Positions 1-12,274 of a DNA stretch of 64,000 bases are shown in pieces (position 1 is the first letter of the stretch; the number at the start of each line of letters is the position of its first letter). The notes under the pieces are model-generated. The model saw only the letters and a program-made list of their open reading frames with translations. It had not been told where the DNA came from and did no database searches. Origin of the DNA: Leptasterias polaris (lineage: Eukaryota > Echinodermata > Asteroidea > Forcipulatida > Asteriidae); contig JAZGTN010000026.1 in the NCBI GenBank assembly GCA_037783415.1, positions 2,129,001 through 2,193,000 on the forward strand, in the 5' to 3' direction. The position numbers and the translations under genes were made by a program.

Positions 1-216
1 TTCCCACACGTATTCCTCAGGGCTGTGTATTGAGAGAGTGACAACATGGAGGGACCGGTTTTCCTTCGGTCACGTGGCTGTAAGCTATTCGGTTCAAATG
101 TAGCACAACCCGATGAGCTGTCTACTAGTCTCGAACCCAGTGTTCGCACATGCGTTTTCAAACCGAAAAATGGCTTCTTATCACTAGTCGTCGCAATTCT
201 TTTCAATGCACAGCTC

Positions 217-405
217 AGCTCAGGGACCAACTTCATAGATCTAGAGCTGCTTAAGCAGGGAACTTTGCCTTGTAACTTTCTGCTGAACAAATATTTGCAG
301 GACACCAGTCACAAACTGTTCTGGACATGGTAACCTTATTCTGATAGTTATAATTTTGTTGTGCTGAGTTACTTTTTGTGCTTAAGCAGTTTTATGAAAT
401 GTTGC
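217..405. repeat. Short inverted-repeat element, 'gcttaagc' family
   Basis: The element starts GGGACCAACTTCATAGATC then GAGCTGCTTAAGCAGG and ends GTGCTTAAGCAGTTTTATGA then AATGTTGCCC, so its ends are imperfect inverted repeats. It has the same layout as the better preserved copy at 44577-44820. It is non-coding and reads as a non-autonomous DNA transposon (MITE). Confidence 0.6.
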
Positions 406-458
406 CCTGGTGTGACTGAAGCTGAATTAAGCCCCATTATAAATACTGGTATTCAATA

Positions 459-502
459 CATTAAAGGGACTCGAAATAAAAACAATCGAGTCCCTTTAAT
501 GT
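459..502. repeat. Short perfect hairpin
   Basis: CATTAAAGGGACTCGA and its inverse TCGAGTCCCTTTAATG flank a short AT loop. The arms are perfect. It may be a fragment of a TTAA-type element or a structured site; no gene is nearby apart from the intron of the FN3 gene. Confidence 0.6.
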
Positions 503-599
503 ACTGATTATTTTATTTTTATTTTTTTTAAATGAGATATCGCCTTACTCTCAAGGCCACGGACGGCCACTTCAAGGTGAGGGCTACACATAACTGATT

Positions 600-905
600 T
601 GGGCTATCGACCCAAATCAATTGACACCAGGGGCACGTTGCCTCCTACTCCTGGGGCTGAAACAGGGTTACCCCCTTCACAGTCCTTAAGGATGTAGGCA
701 TGGGTATCATCCACTAGGAGCCTGTCTGGTAGAGCAGAATGCACTACCTTCCCAACTTTTTCGAAGCAATTATGGTTAAGTGCCTTGCTTAGGGGCACAA
801 GTGTCATGACCGGGTATCGAACCCACACTCTGCTGAAAACACCTGAGCTTAGGTCCAGTGCTCTAGACCGCTCGGCCACGACACGTATTACAGTATTACG
901 GGAAA
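600..905 (-). mobile_element. tRNA-derived SINE
   Basis: On the minus strand a Pol III A box (TGGCCGAGCGGTC, 866-878) and B box (GGGTTCGATACCC, 811-823) lie about 43 nt apart, followed by a tRNA-unrelated body reading CCTAAGCAAGGCACTTAACC. The head resembles a class II (Leu/Ser-like) tRNA with a long variable region. The tRNA part is embedded in a longer repeat with relatives at 13287-13350 and 36179-36250, so it is a SINE and not a functional tRNA gene. Confidence 0.75.
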
Positions 906-1675
906 TAACAATGAGCCCGATAGTGATGGCTGTAACCTTGATACAGGTCAGCACGTCACCTTCTTGAGAGGAGGCTACCCCAGCCCCTGGCTAAATATTA
1001 GTAATTTCCGCAAATCAGCACCTGGAGTATCCCGGCTCTACAGAGGTCTAAACTGTGACAGGTTAATATGTCTGCCCTTGGACAAATTCGAGGAATCAAT
1101 GGGTTCAAAATAAGAGGATTCAGAATAAGATTCGTATCTTGAGATTAGAGGAACTGTTCCCTGCGAAAAAGGGGGTATTTAAGTTCATTAAATGTGTCTT
1201 GGGCAGATGACAGATGGTTACGTCTGAAACCAAAGACTAATTCAACCTTGAACCTGATCAACAATTCAACATGGAGGGTGTTTTTATCTGTTGGCGCCTA
1301 ACATTTAACTTAATTGGTAATGTTCATTCCGGCAGCAAATTTGCAGGCTGAGCTTTTAGTCTAATGCATGTAAGGGACACTAACCTTTTCTACAATCCGT
1401 GCAAGTCTCGCGTGTATTCGACATTTTTTGAGACCACTTTGGTCCCCTCGTATATTGCTAACGCGTAACAGAAACAAATTCGCGCACTTTAACGGGTCTA
1501 AATGCTTGAATACGCCCGAGACTTTCACAGTCTATTGGAATTCCAATCAAAATGCGAAACTTGCAACTAGTTTGTCTGCAAATAGACCATGAAACCCTTG
1601 TGCGTTTCGAACACGGGGCTCGTTTAATACAAGCCTCCAGTTTCCCGGAATTTAAAATAATTGCAGTCAACTCAC
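906..1675. other. Intron, nothing recognised
   Basis: The sequence between the SINE and the last FN3 exon is AT-rich intron with no supported exon, repeat family or RNA gene that I can identify. Confidence 0.5.
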
Positions 1676-1942
1676 CAGTTTGACCTATGACCCAGCCGGC
1701 TGACTTCTTCTTTCCGTCAATAACTGCGTCCAGTATCACGTGATAGTCCATGCCTTCGTCCAATCCGAGGAAGACGTGGTCCACTGCTGCTTTATCTGAG
1801 GCTGGCAACTCGACGGTGCGGGCGTCTCCGAGCTTGCTGGCGAGGGTGAGAATATAGGAGCTGGAACCCACCAAGGGCTGCCAACTGACCTGTAGGGCAT
1901 GTTGTGTTACTGCAGCTAGCGTAACCTTTGACCGTGTAGGAG
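1676..1942 (-). CDS. FN3 gene exon 9: FN3 domain 7
   Basis: The exon is 267 nt (89 residues), with acceptor TGATTACTAG preceded by a pyrimidine tract and donor GTGAGT. It reads APTRSKVTLAAVTQHALQVS, WQPLVGSSSYILTLASKLGD, and ends YHVILDAVIDGKKKSAGWVI then GQT. Strand-B Trp, strand-C Tyr and the strand-F Y-x-V-x-L-x-A-V pattern are all visible. The exon ends in phase 1, so at least one further exon is required beyond position 1. No other exon of the gene was recognised in 1-1675. Confidence 0.85.
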
Positions 1943-3867
1943 CTAGTAATCAAAGGAACAATAACCAATGAATTTATTGTTATTCTCTCGAAGCCTCCAA
2001 ATACATTGACAATTTATTTTAATTTTTATGTTAACACAGAGCATTGTTTGTGAAAGACAAAGTACATGTACATTGATTGATCATTTGTACAGAGACAAAA
2101 GTTTGAAAGTTTCAATCTGAAAGCTCACTGATTATAAAGTTCACACTAGAACCAAGCCTTCAGATAAATATTTGTGTATGTTGCAGTCCAGGAAGTTCCA
2201 TTTGGAGACCTTATTTCGATTGTGAAATCGAAAAGAGCACGCTTATTGTGTCTGCCCACATAATCAATGGCCAAAGATAAACCAGTTTTCTTTTGTTTTT
2301 ATACCGTCAAACGGAATTACAAAATTTTGTTGAAATTAGTACAGGTTGGTTGGATGAAAATAATTTAATATAATTATTATAAGTATTAAAGCTTAAATTT
2401 AAAACAGTGACTTTAATAAATAAAAAATAACCTGAGATATCTATGTAAAAAAATGCGGAGAGAACTGAATCCTAAAAAACAACCGCCCTCTTGTGACAGA
2501 GTCAAGTATAATAATAAAGTATCACACAAGTGAAAACCTAAACTGAATTAAGAAGTGCTTTAAACAGTAACCATATCCTGTTTAATAATGGCTGTATTCA
2601 GCAAAAGTCTAGAAATTATGGCGATGATCAAAACGAAATTTGCTTATCACCAAGAAGGCGCCAGTCTATTTTTAAAACACTTGGGCCTATAACTATGTCT
2701 TAGAAACTTTTAAAAAAGACACATTCATCTCTAGATATGGTAACTCCTTATGTTCTCATAATATGAATATTCATTTCCATCAAATAAAATACGAATAGAC
2801 CCCTTTCATAGGCCGCCACCACTTGGAAACAATGGAAAGTGTGCGCGTGCAACACAACTTTCAGCCAATGATTAGTCTTCCTAGAGCGCTGTTTGAGCTT
2901 GTGGTGTCATTATGCAAGAGAGGGGGGGGGGGTTCATTTGCAATGGTTCCACGCGAAAAAGGTTCTCTTCCGTCTGCAGCACTGCGATTGGAGAGAAACT
3001 TGTCTCCCAACCTTTGATTTGCAAGTCGGAACACTAAACCAAAGTTGAATATATAGATTCTACATAATAACGTACAGAAAACAAAAAGGGCACTATAGTA
3101 TGCAACTAATCGTACAACAGCTGCCATAATAAAAATCAAGATTCCAATAGTTTTGTTCACATTATGAATGCGGCTACTACACGTCTTCAAATTGCAGTGG
3201 GTGTTTACTGTTAGTGCTTTGTCAATAATAAATTAGTGTAACATATTATAAACATTAAAGGTGGCAATTACAGCTACAAGAGCATAACGTAAGGTTGGTA
3301 GGGAGAAGTTAGCTGTCGACTTTGGGATACATAATGTTTGATTGGAACGGAGCGACCCCTATAGGCGCAGGTTCAAGGTCAGTTTGACCGGAAATGTCAC
3401 AAAGCGAAACTCCGATGAAAGACACAATGTATCAGAGATATTAAAAGAATGAATCATTTAAGACAAGTTAAGGCTTTTTCCAAATTAGGAAGGAAGGGCA
3501 GGCAGAAAGTTTGCTTTCAAATATTATTATGGTAATTTATAGCTGAGAGTATTTTTAAAAGGCCTTGCATTTTTCTTACCCCCAACACGGTTTTCGTATT
3601 TTTTTTGAGATCTCAACTGTATAGGCTAAACAAAGATTTTTTTCGAAAGTTGGGAGATCCATTTTGCTGGATGGTTTTCTTTATTTACGGAGACATTATG
3701 AGTGTTGAATTATTTCCCGCAATCTTACCCAACTCACATACTTTTGCTAAGAGATATTCATCAATCAATTTGCCCATACTTCCAGATCATAATTTGCACA
3801 TATCCTGTTTTGTATAAGACCAGCAGCTTAGCAGCTAGTCATCTCGACCTATATCTCCTCTACTTAC
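1943..3867. other. Intron between FN3 exons 8 and 9
   Basis: The 1.9 kb intron holds no recognisable coding or repeat element apart from an 11-base G run at 2922-2932. Small open frames here lack codon or domain signal. Confidence 0.6.
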
Positions 3868-4158
3868 CCGCAGGAACCGAGACGGCTTTCACCCCCGTCC
3901 CAAACGCGTCAAAGTCGCCAAGTACTGCGTAAAGTGTGAACACGTATCGCTCCCTCCGCCTGGTTTGAGTGAAGATGTAACTCGTTGCGTTCTTGTTGAG
4001 GGTCACCGACCACCGTCTTTGATTGGATGCAGATCGGGCGTTGTCTCGTTTGACGTCTAGATAGTATCGGTCAAAGGGAGGGGTAGGCGGGTCCCAGTTG
4101 AGTACGATGGTGGAGCGGTTCAGGTTGTGCCTTGTTACATGCGTGGGAGAATTCGGCT
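3868..4158 (-). CDS. FN3 gene exon 8: FN3 domain 6
   Basis: The exon is 291 nt (97 residues), from a TTATCTCAG acceptor to a GTAAGT donor. It reads PNSPTHVTRHNLNRSTIVLN, WDPPTPPFDRYYLDVKRDNA, and ends YVFTLYAVLGDFDAFGTGVK before AVSVPA. It has the strand-B Trp, the strand-C Y-Y-L and the strand-F Y-x-F-x-L-x-A-V pattern of a canonical FN3 domain. N-R-S and N-A-T are possible N-glycosylation sequons. The insert rich in Arg/Asn after strand C makes it the longest domain in the array. Confidence 0.85.
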
Positions 4159-4963
4159 CTGAGATAATAACAATAATAAAGACTCATTACCTTGGAGACC
4201 CTTGGATACCAAAAGGTCAACAAGAGTTGAAATAAATCAGCATCAGAACTTGGTGTTTGAGTTCACGAAGTTACTGTAAATATTGCAAAGATGAATCACA
4301 TCTGGGTATTCTCAGGCGAGTTAACATTTCCTGCACCCCCTTAACATGTTATCAGGGGTGGAATTCTTGTATCACAAGCAACGACAAAATGAGAAGATTT
4401 ATTTGCTCAAAGTAACCGATCCTTTCTGCTGCAAGATAACTTGTTTGGTTTAAGTTTACCAAACGTGCACCTCGTTGTAAAATAATCAAAGTGAAATTTC
4501 CTGTTAGAAACGAGTGTCCTGCAGGTTTTTTTTAATGATGGCGAACAAAGGTAGATCCTAACAGAATCTATTTTTCATCCCTAAAGTGCAGAAACCAGGA
4601 ATTACACCATTAATGCAAGAAGGTTCTACAAGTTACTGGCTTCCATCAGTAAGCCAGCAAATTTGATTGGCATGGGGGGGAGGTGCTGGAAACCTCAGAA
4701 CCTGCCACAGGCTACCAGTATTAGACATCTGTAAGCCTGCTACAAAGAACAGATAGCCCCATTATCACAGGGCCGAGAGATGGGTAGGTCTTATCTCTAT
4801 ACAATTTTCAGCACGAGTATTGAGTGAAAATTTGTTTCAGCAACAAAACATATTCTGAGACCTGATCCCCTTCTTAGACATGTGGATATGATATCAAAGG
4901 CTTAAATCATGACTTAGTGTTACCAGCGCTCACTTAAGCATTTTAATCAATCCGAATACTTAC
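4159..4963. other. Intron between FN3 exons 7 and 8
   Basis: The 0.8 kb intron shows no recognisable element other than a short G run near 4674-4681. Confidence 0.6.
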
Positions 4964-5242
4964 TTTGAAATTTCGGGTCAGGGATGATAACATATGCAGG
5001 GTCACTTCTGATGCCGTTCCTAACGGTCCTCACAGCTGCAGTAGTCTCTTTACCAGTCACTATTCCATCTACAACATACGCAGATGCACTCCCATCAAGG
5101 GAAACTGATAATGGCCCTTTGGTTCTATTGATACGTATTTGGTAATTGTCGAATTCAGTACTATCGGTTGGTGTATTCAGTTCAAGACGGGATGAGGATG
5201 GCGTTAGGAGGTGTTGAGTAACGACTGGAGTGGGAGGCAACA
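4964..5242 (-). CDS. FN3 gene exon 7: FN3 domain 5
   Basis: The exon is 279 nt (93 residues), from a TTTTTCTTCCATTAG acceptor to a GTAAGT donor. It starts LPPTPVVTQHLLTPSSSRLE, continues LNTPTDSTEFDNYQIRINRT, and ends with TVRNGIRSDPAYVIIPDPKF. It aligns with domain 3 through LPP, TPD/VPD-type turn, E-F-[DE]-x-Y and the T-V-R-N-G-I-[K/R]-S-D motif. The strand-B tryptophan is replaced: where domain 3 has LDWTVP this one has LELNTP. That is unusual for FN3 but the frame is open across the whole exon and both splice sites are good, so it is probably a functional divergent domain. Confidence 0.8.
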
Positions 5243-5378
5243 CTAATGGAAGAAAAAGAATGACGAATGAAAAAGTCACCTGATTCAATAAAATTATGTT
5301 TTCGATGGGCAACACCTTTTTCTGTAGCACCTCATATTGAAAAAAAGACGAGATATTTATGCGAGAATAAACACCTCT

Positions 5379-5734
5379 CTAAAGACAATGAACAACATGG
5401 GTTATTGTCAAAGACCGGTCCACACTTGATGTGACCCAACATAATAGGCCTACATGAAATAGCAAACCTGTGAAAGTTTCAGCTAAATAGGTCTTCGGAG
5501 TCATGAGAAAACTGTGAAAACCTCCATTTTATGTTTTCACTGTTTTCAAACATCAGATTTCATCACCAGTGATAAGGACTAATTATTTTACTCATTTCCT
5601 AAAAACTATAGCATTTCAAGCAAAACTATTTCAAGGGAAGTTTTCCACCATTACCATCTCTATACCATGCAAGTTATGTGCTTATCAATGAACATTATTT
5701 TTTCAATCTTACCAATGTTGTACACACCCTTTAA
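5379..5734 (+). mobile_element. TTAA-flanked MITE family copy
   Basis: It contains AAACCTGTGAAAGTTTCAG and TAAGGACTAATTATTTTACT and ends CTTACCAATGTTGTACACAC then CCTTTAA. These blocks recur in the same order at 43233-43586 and inverted at 44043-44390. The 3' end carries a TTAA. It is non-coding. Confidence 0.7.
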
Positions 5735-7977
5735 TCTTAAAATATAAAACAGACACATTCTGTTACCGTTCGGTCCTTTGGTTCATGCCAGAATTATCAT
5801 GAAGACGGACGTATCAACTGTGCGAAACGTCAACACTGTTTACTGTAGCGACACAGCGTGTACCCCTTTAAGCTGACAAGAGATACACCCGGGACGGCGC
5901 TAATCTTCACCGACCTGGCCCGTCTGTTAGCCTAACTTGATAAACTTTTCATCGAATGTTGGACAAACTCTTGAGGGAGATGTGTGGGGGATGCCTGTCG
6001 AAGAGGCCCACACTAGGTTATGAGCCATGACAAAGAAATATACATAGAACTGCTCAGAAAATCGTGTATTCATATTAATTGTTATCATTAATTATTGCTG
6101 GATCTGTATGTAATTTTCTGCCATGACTCAGCGGCGGCTGTCTCTACCTGAAGCGCACACCATGATGACAGTCAGCCGGAACGTTAATGTCCCGTAACAA
6201 CTTCACATATCGAGTTATTTGATTCATTATAATTATTTAAAGTGCACTCAAACACAGTGCACTAGGCAGTATAATTTTGCGTACATCTAAATATTTGTGC
6301 ATTCATTTTGTAAGCAGACTCGGAGCTTTGGTATAAAAGTCTTTTCTAAAGCCTTTTCGAACCCAAGTCTTCGGCATGGGCATATTTCAAGCTCCGTACT
6401 AAAATAGCACCTTTCAAAATCAACGAGCCTAAAGCTGGATGGAGCCGACTCAAGCCTAAGTCGTGTTTTCAAAAAGGCCGAAAGGCGTGTATTTGTAAAA
6501 CAATCTAAAGAAAATCAACAATGGCTGCTTCCTAAGATGCAGTGCCAAAAGTCTAAACAGTGAGAATTCGTAATCGGGTACAGAGAGGAAAGCTCAACCT
6601 CTTCAAAGTTACGTGACTTTGTATATAAACCCCGAGGCCATCGCGGGAAGGAAACTGTGCCTGCTTAGACGTGCCCATATCAGATAAATGTAAAAGGTTA
6701 GGCGTGCTTGCATAAGTAAGAGAAGTGTAAAAATAGAAACTCCAAAACCCATCAATCGTATTCACGACGCACATTACGTCAATCTATAAAAAAATCTTCC
6801 CGTAAAATGTAATAACTTATAGAAAGGTACCTCGTTGTTTGAAAATTGTTATGTGGAAATGTATTCAAAAGACCTTGCACTGCGCAAGCCTGCAATGATA
6901 TCGAGTGGTGAAAGCATACACGGTCAACCCTCCTATGCCTGATCATTCAGTATCAATCACATGGTTTTGAACTCACTGGAAAGTATACAAGGGTTGTTAA
7001 TCGGACGAAGTCTTTCCGCGAAGTTAAAGACAGAAACCTGTAAACATTTCCCAATTTTCCACCCCATTTCTCTCCTGCAAAGTTCACACACAGTTCTTTA
7101 AGATTCACCAAAAGTCTCCTGACATTTTATGGGAAATGTGGAGTTTCCCGCCAAATCCTAGGGTTTGTTCCAGGTCCATGACCCGTACACCTCCCCTCCC
7201 TCCTACGTCCTCTACCCCTGCCTCGATCAGACGTAAGAAAAACAAGTGAAGGAAACAACTGAGTGAGTCAAAAAGATTGCGTTTCATTCAGGAGACATGA
7301 CAAAGAATGACGCTTCAGCCAGAAGTAAATACACCCTGTTGTGGATGCGTCCTACACCCTCAGACATGAAGTCAAAATTCCTCAGGGTGGATGTCCAAGT
7401 ATCCGAAAACACGCGGTTTATATCCGAGCACCGGACAGGTACAGAGCCGGTGGAGTTTTACAAAGAGGCCTTGGGTGGGGTTAGTGTACTACGGACGGTA
7501 CTGGTACTCATCCGTTTTTAAACCGGATCCGTCTTGGCTCCAGTAAAACTAGGCACGAATAGCAACCTTTAATGAAGATACCAGCATGAAGTAGAAGGAG
7601 CACCAGGGACGATTGATAATGAATATATGGTTATGTAATCAACTCTTCCTGCGGATAAGTCATAGTTTCGAACAACCTCAGTGCTTTTTTTAAAAAGTCA
7701 TTGTACTGTTAGGTTCCCGGTTGGAAAGAAATCCATGTTTGTTTTGGACGAATAGATGTCAAATAAATATCGGTACAGCATTTTAACGTGAGTTTAGCGA
7801 CTCGTAGTTTCCCCCACTTTCATGAGCAGGATACTATCTTTTTGAAAATTAATGCATCACAAAACTTGGAGACTCTCTTTAATTTTAACAACTAAAGTAT
7901 TTCCATTTACTTGGTTGTATTATCAAGGACACTCGAGAAGTGAATTGGTCCTATGGGTGTTCTAAAATATGTTCCAA
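5735..7977. other. Intron between FN3 exons 6 and 7, part without recognised repeats
   Basis: No exon is supported here. The stretch 6310-6480 has palindromic-looking 'aagcc.ttt' motifs that resemble 62390-62520 but the similarity is weak. Confidence 0.4.
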
Positions 7978-8120
7978 GGGCCGATTTCACAAAGAGCAAT
8001 GATTTATCCTAACTGTGTATCACTCTTAATCACTAAGCAATACAAATCACTATATAGCAATACTGACGACTCATTTCAAGATGAATCTTATAAGTTATAG
8101 TGCTTTGTGAAATCGAGTCC
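7978..8120. repeat. Short inverted-repeat element, 'tttcacaaag' family
   Basis: GGGCCGATTTCACAAAGAGC at the left is matched by GTGCTTTGTGAAATCGAGTC on the right, giving terminal inverted repeats around a 140-bp non-coding core with 'ttatcctaac' and 'agatgaatctta' motifs. Relatives lie at 23619-23761 and 53724-53866. It is interpreted as a MITE. Confidence 0.65.
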
Positions 8121-8867
8121 GGGTTTCACAAACTACGAAGAATACGTCTTGAAGATGAGTCAGGTAATGAAGTAATGTTGAGCAAGTATAAGACGTCACA
8201 ATACAACAGTGACAGTGAACAAGTCATACCTAAAGGCTGGATTCATCATTTTCTTTTGGGAAGGACGAATCCATTCCAATCATAGTTTTCAGTGAGCAAA
8301 CCACACGGCCATCCTGTGAAAGTTTCATATGAAAAAAGGAGGTCACCTTTTTGAGGTCACCTTTTTGATGACACACAGTTTTTAGTTTGACTGGAATTTC
8401 ATTCATGCCCAGACTGCGCTTATTTAGATTTGGTATATCTAAACAAGAAATAAGTGTTTATGCCTTTTCAGGGATTGTGTGCATGTTCGTTTTCGGTTTG
8501 TCTCGACTGTGGCAATAGAAATAAGCAATGGTGATTTCTGTGGTCTTCAAATGCTATTTCGTTAACTTTGACATTATAATTTCCACTTTGCGATATTTCT
8601 CAGGATGTTTGGTACTGGTGGTATGAACGTCATTATCAGTGTGATTACAAATCGAAACTGCCTGAGATAATTACCAGTCTTGTACTGTTCCATTAACATC
8701 TTTAGTTCAGGGTTTGACAAATCCCAAACTATTTATCTAAGGGTCAACTCATCGAATAACAGTCCACTCATAAGAACTTCCCCTCACACAATTTGGAAAA
8801 ACTGTATTGAGTTGAGCCAAATGCGATTCAAACTTGTGTCATGCAGGTCATTTTGATGGCACCACAC

Positions 8868-9097
8868 TCTAAACACTTCAGGATCAGAATTGATCCGGAT
8901 TCCGGACCCCGTGGGACCTGACCCATTCGTGGCTCAGTATGACCCGGAATCTGAGCTAAAATGACCAAGAAATTTGTCAAAATGGCGCAGAATGCAATTT
9001 AAATTCACATTAAAAAAAAACACTCTCCGGGTCAGCCTGACCAGGAATCCAAAATCCGGAATTCGGATTTATTCTGATCCGGGTGTTTTAGAGTACA
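8868..9097. repeat. GGGTCA inverted-repeat element copy
   Basis: The ends read CTAAACACTTCAGGATCAGA and CTGATCCGGGTGTTTTAGAG, an inverted pair. Inside are alternating GGTCA/TGACC palindromic blocks (ATTGATCCGGATTCCGGACC, CCGGGTCAGCCTGACCAGGA). At least nine further copies occur in the window. No coding capacity. Confidence 0.7.
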
Positions 9098-9112
9098 TAA
9101 TGTGTAACTTAC

Positions 9113-9274
9113 AGTTGCTTCCCGGTAGGAGCGGACGGACCTCGGATGATTCACTGTGCATTGACCCCCTGATGGACACCAGTCCGATTCGGAATTGACT
9201 GGTGATGGCTGACTCACACTCAATATGGATGTAAGACATGGAGTTGTTCAGTATCATCTTCTTCTCCTGTGTCA
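9113..9274 (-). CDS. FN3 gene exon 6: second half of FN3 domain 4
   Basis: The 162-nt exon (54 residues) lies between CTCCACAG and GTAAGT. It contains MILNNSMSYIHIECESAITS, then FRIGLVSIRGSMHSESSEV, ending PLLPGSN. N-N-S is a possible N-glycosylation sequon. FRIGLVSI is the strand-F segment, comparable with FSIGMYSY in domain 2. Joined to exon 5 it gives a 94-residue FN3 domain. A copy of the GGGTCA inverted-repeat element (about 8868-9097) lies immediately downstream of the donor. Confidence 0.75.
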
Positions 9275-9350
9275 CTGTGGAGACACAAAGTTAAATACTC
9301 GTTTAATTTAGTAACGGAATTGACGCCGCAAGACGGCTTCTTTCAAAAGG

Positions 9351-9527
9351 ACCCGATTTCATAGAGCTGCTCAAAGTAGCTAAGCACATGTTTACCAGAA
9401 TAACGTTACCATCCAAAGTACCATCTCACCATCTGCAACTGATCCTTTTTGTTTTGCTAAGCAGAAAGTTGTTAAGCAACAATCAGTGCCGAAGCAGATC
9501 TATGAAATACTCAAATAGGGCCTTGGG
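9351..9527. repeat. Short inverted-repeat element, 'gcttaagc/gctaagc' family
   Basis: CCCGATTTCATAGAGCTGCT at the left and GCAGATCTATGAAATACTCA at the right are imperfect inverted ends; the core has GCTAAGCACATG and TTTGCTAAGCAGAAAG. It is a degraded copy of the family best seen at 44577-44820. Confidence 0.55.
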
Positions 9528-10570
9528 CCTGTAATTAACCGTAAGAAGATTGTGATACTACAGCAGAAAAGCAATGCGTTATATAAATTGCACTAATTAA
9601 TAATTATTATTGATTAAATCTTGTTGTGTATTTTCTTAGCACAATATTCCTTCTCATGAAAAACGAACGAATGTTTCCAGCAATTATTCTAATTTAAAAG
9701 GAAAATACTTGAGTTTCAGTCTTGACAACCAAACGCGGTTTCTGTGGTTAGCGAGAACACATTGGTGGTTTTGAAGTCTGGTTTGTCATGAATTCTGGGC
9801 ACGGTAACAACGATTGCAGTTTTTTGAGAAAGCAGCTCTGATAATGCGGGGTCTTCTAATAGGCCCTAGTAATACCACTTTTCTCTTCAGGTGGAAATAT
9901 TTATCTAAATGTCCTACAGATAAATATTTCCATGACTTTTAATTTAAAGAGCTTTCAAATTTTAACCAGCCATCAGATTATTTGATGAATACCTATCCTG
10001 CGTTATCAGAATGTCAACCGAAGAAGCTTATCAATTTCATTTATTTTTAAACCAAGGTTAGTATAAATTCTTCCCAGGTTACGACCCTGAGACACCGGCG
10101 ATAAATGGCTTTCTTAAAGCAGACGACGGGAAGCTCTAAGCATCTCCTTGATGTACTTTAATGATATAGGTAAAACAATCATTTCAACTTTTAGGAAGTT
10201 AACAATTTGATTTACCGGAAGTAGTTAGATCTAAACGACGTAGAATATCAATAATATAAACTATTCCACACAAAACGACAGTAAGTAAGCAGAACATCTT
10301 GAATGTTGAAGTATACCCAAGAAGGGAATAAAATGTTGCTTAAATTTATAAAACAACGATACAGTGTTTTAATTTTATATAATTATGTGTGTAGGCCTAT
10401 AGTTGTTGATGTACAATATCCTATGTACACCGTCCTGATTCATATAAACAGAAATCACATTAACGAATGCTAAATGAAATACACTTTCGTTTTACATAAA
10501 CTGAAACATTTGTACATTGTACTTTCAGTCCTGTCATATTTCTCAATGTCATCAAAATGGTCCATTTTGA

Positions 10571-10858
10571 AAAAACCGTTTAGCACAATAAACTGCTTAG
10601 CATAGAAAATCCTACTTAGCAGAAATGGCTTGCCAGCTAAGATACCGTGTAGTGCGTATTGTTTGCGACTGCATGGTCCCCTTCTAATTCTTGTTAGCAG
10701 ACACATTTTCTTAGCACCATTTTCTGCTAACAGCTGAATGAAACTGGGTCCAGGGCCCACTTTCATAGAGCTGCTTTTGACCACTTTCTGTGTCAGCCTG
10801 ACCCAGACATGGGTCAGGTCCCCGGGACCAGAAATCCGGGTCAATTCTAGAGGTTTTA
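10571..10858. repeat. Two adjoining MITE fragments
   Basis: From 10571 to about 10775 the sequence carries TTAGCACAATAAACTGCTTA and TTCATAGAGCTGCTTTTGAC motifs of the gctaagc family. From about 10785 to 10858 it carries GTCAGCCTGACCCAGACATG and CCGGGTCAATTCTAGAGG of the GGGTCA family. One seems to have inserted beside or into the other. Confidence 0.5.
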
Positions 10859-11466
10859 GATTGTGTCAAAAGTCATACATACCATTCAGATTAAAGCTAT
10901 AATTTTCAATCTGTTTACCCAAAGTATCATACACTTAAGAAACATAAAAAGTTTGAATAGGAACAGTTAGATTGTCTCAAAACATTCCTGCTCGTTGTGG
11001 AGAGAATAAAATACCAGACCTATATTATAAAGAACTTTTGCCGACATTACTAAGGATGAACTTTCCCTGTAAGCAAAGAAACAGACGCCAAAGTAGATGA
11101 AAAGCATCACTGAAAACACTTAAGCCAAGACAGAGATGTCAACACAATATCAAAACAAGTTCAAGGTTCACTCCTGATAAAGTCTCAGAGGAGACGGAGA
11201 ACGCAGATGAGCTTTCAGTCGGGAAGGAGTAAAATTATTACCCTTTAAAGAAAAGTTTAAAATCCCATGCCCTGCTCGAAAACAACAATTTCCCTATGAA
11301 CCCAATCTCCCCACCGCCCCCTCTCCCTCCCCTCCCAAGATCTGCATCCGCTTCTGTAATGTAGACTTTATACTTTAAGCCACAACCCTTCACTCTCGAC
11401 TCCCGGGCTCCTCGAATGTCTCCTTCTCAAAAACTAATATTTGTCAGTAAAAAAGAGGTTATATAC

Positions 11467-11586
11467 CTTCATCTGGGCTGTAGAGAATCACGTACCCATC
11501 TACGGTGTCATTTGGTTGGGTCCAGGCGAGTGTAAACGCAACATCGCTCGTTCGCTGGAGAAATATATCCTCAGGTGGGAGAGGAA
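11467..11586 (-). CDS. FN3 gene exon 5: first half of FN3 domain 4
   Basis: The 120-nt exon (40 residues) runs from a CAACAG acceptor to a GTATAT donor. It reads PLPPEDIFLQRTSDVAFTLA, WTQPNDTVDGYVILYSPDE, which is FN3 strands A to C with the strand-B Trp and strand-C Tyr. It stops where the C' strand would begin, so the domain must be completed by the next exon (9113-9274). Both borders are phase 1. An intron inside an FN3 domain at this place is common in tenascin- and fibronectin-like genes. The non-consensus GTATAT donor lowers confidence a little. Confidence 0.72.
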
Positions 11587-12190
11587 CTGTTGATAATTAA
11601 AAAATTAAAGTCAGCATTTAAACCCAATGTGTGTTTGAGAGGGGTTTGATGCTGACTGCAGCACACACAAGGTCAAGATGTGGCTCAGACTTCCAACTAA
11701 ATGGAGTATGTCAAGTTAGTCAGTGATAATTACAATCAGACCCTGAACCCTCTGACATTATTATATTGGGGATGGGGAAAACATTAGCTCAAAGTTTAAG
11801 TTCCCTGCCGCAAACTGACGTCCTACACAAACGGTTATCAAACTGTTTGCTTTGAAGAGTAAGCTAACAAGAAAATTGTGTGCATTGGGCTTGAGAAAAT
11901 GTTCCTTCATGAGAAATGCTGTCAAATATTTGAGTAAAGGGCGACTGGGTGCATTTGGACGGAGTTCATCCTGTACTACAACTCTGGAATAAGCGCATGT
12001 CTGACTGGGGTAAAATATTACAATGTCTACGTTTAGTTAGCAGTTAATTTGATTATAACTTAACCATCGCTTTAAACTATAGTTGGCTGCAACCATGGAG
12101 GAAGCAACCGCATCTCCGGCACCAGAGCAATGGGTTGTTACTGATAAGGATACCCACGATGTAATCAGCTTAATGTACGGTCAGATTAAA

Positions 12191-12231
12191 AAGTCAGCAA
12201 TAGGAGCAAAAAGTCAGCAATAGGAGCAAAA
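12191..12231. repeat. Short direct repeat
   Basis: AAAAGTCAGCAATAGGAGC occurs twice in tandem just downstream of the donor of FN3 exon 4. It is small and intronic. Confidence 0.7.
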
Positions 12232-12274
12232 AGGCAGGCAGGAACTTGCTGCAGAAAATAAAAGCTAAATTTAC

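Noticed and set aside
785..888. Functional tRNA-Leu/Ser gene on the minus strand
   Set aside because: A and B boxes are present but the anticodon stem pairs badly and the sequence continues into a dispersed SINE body.
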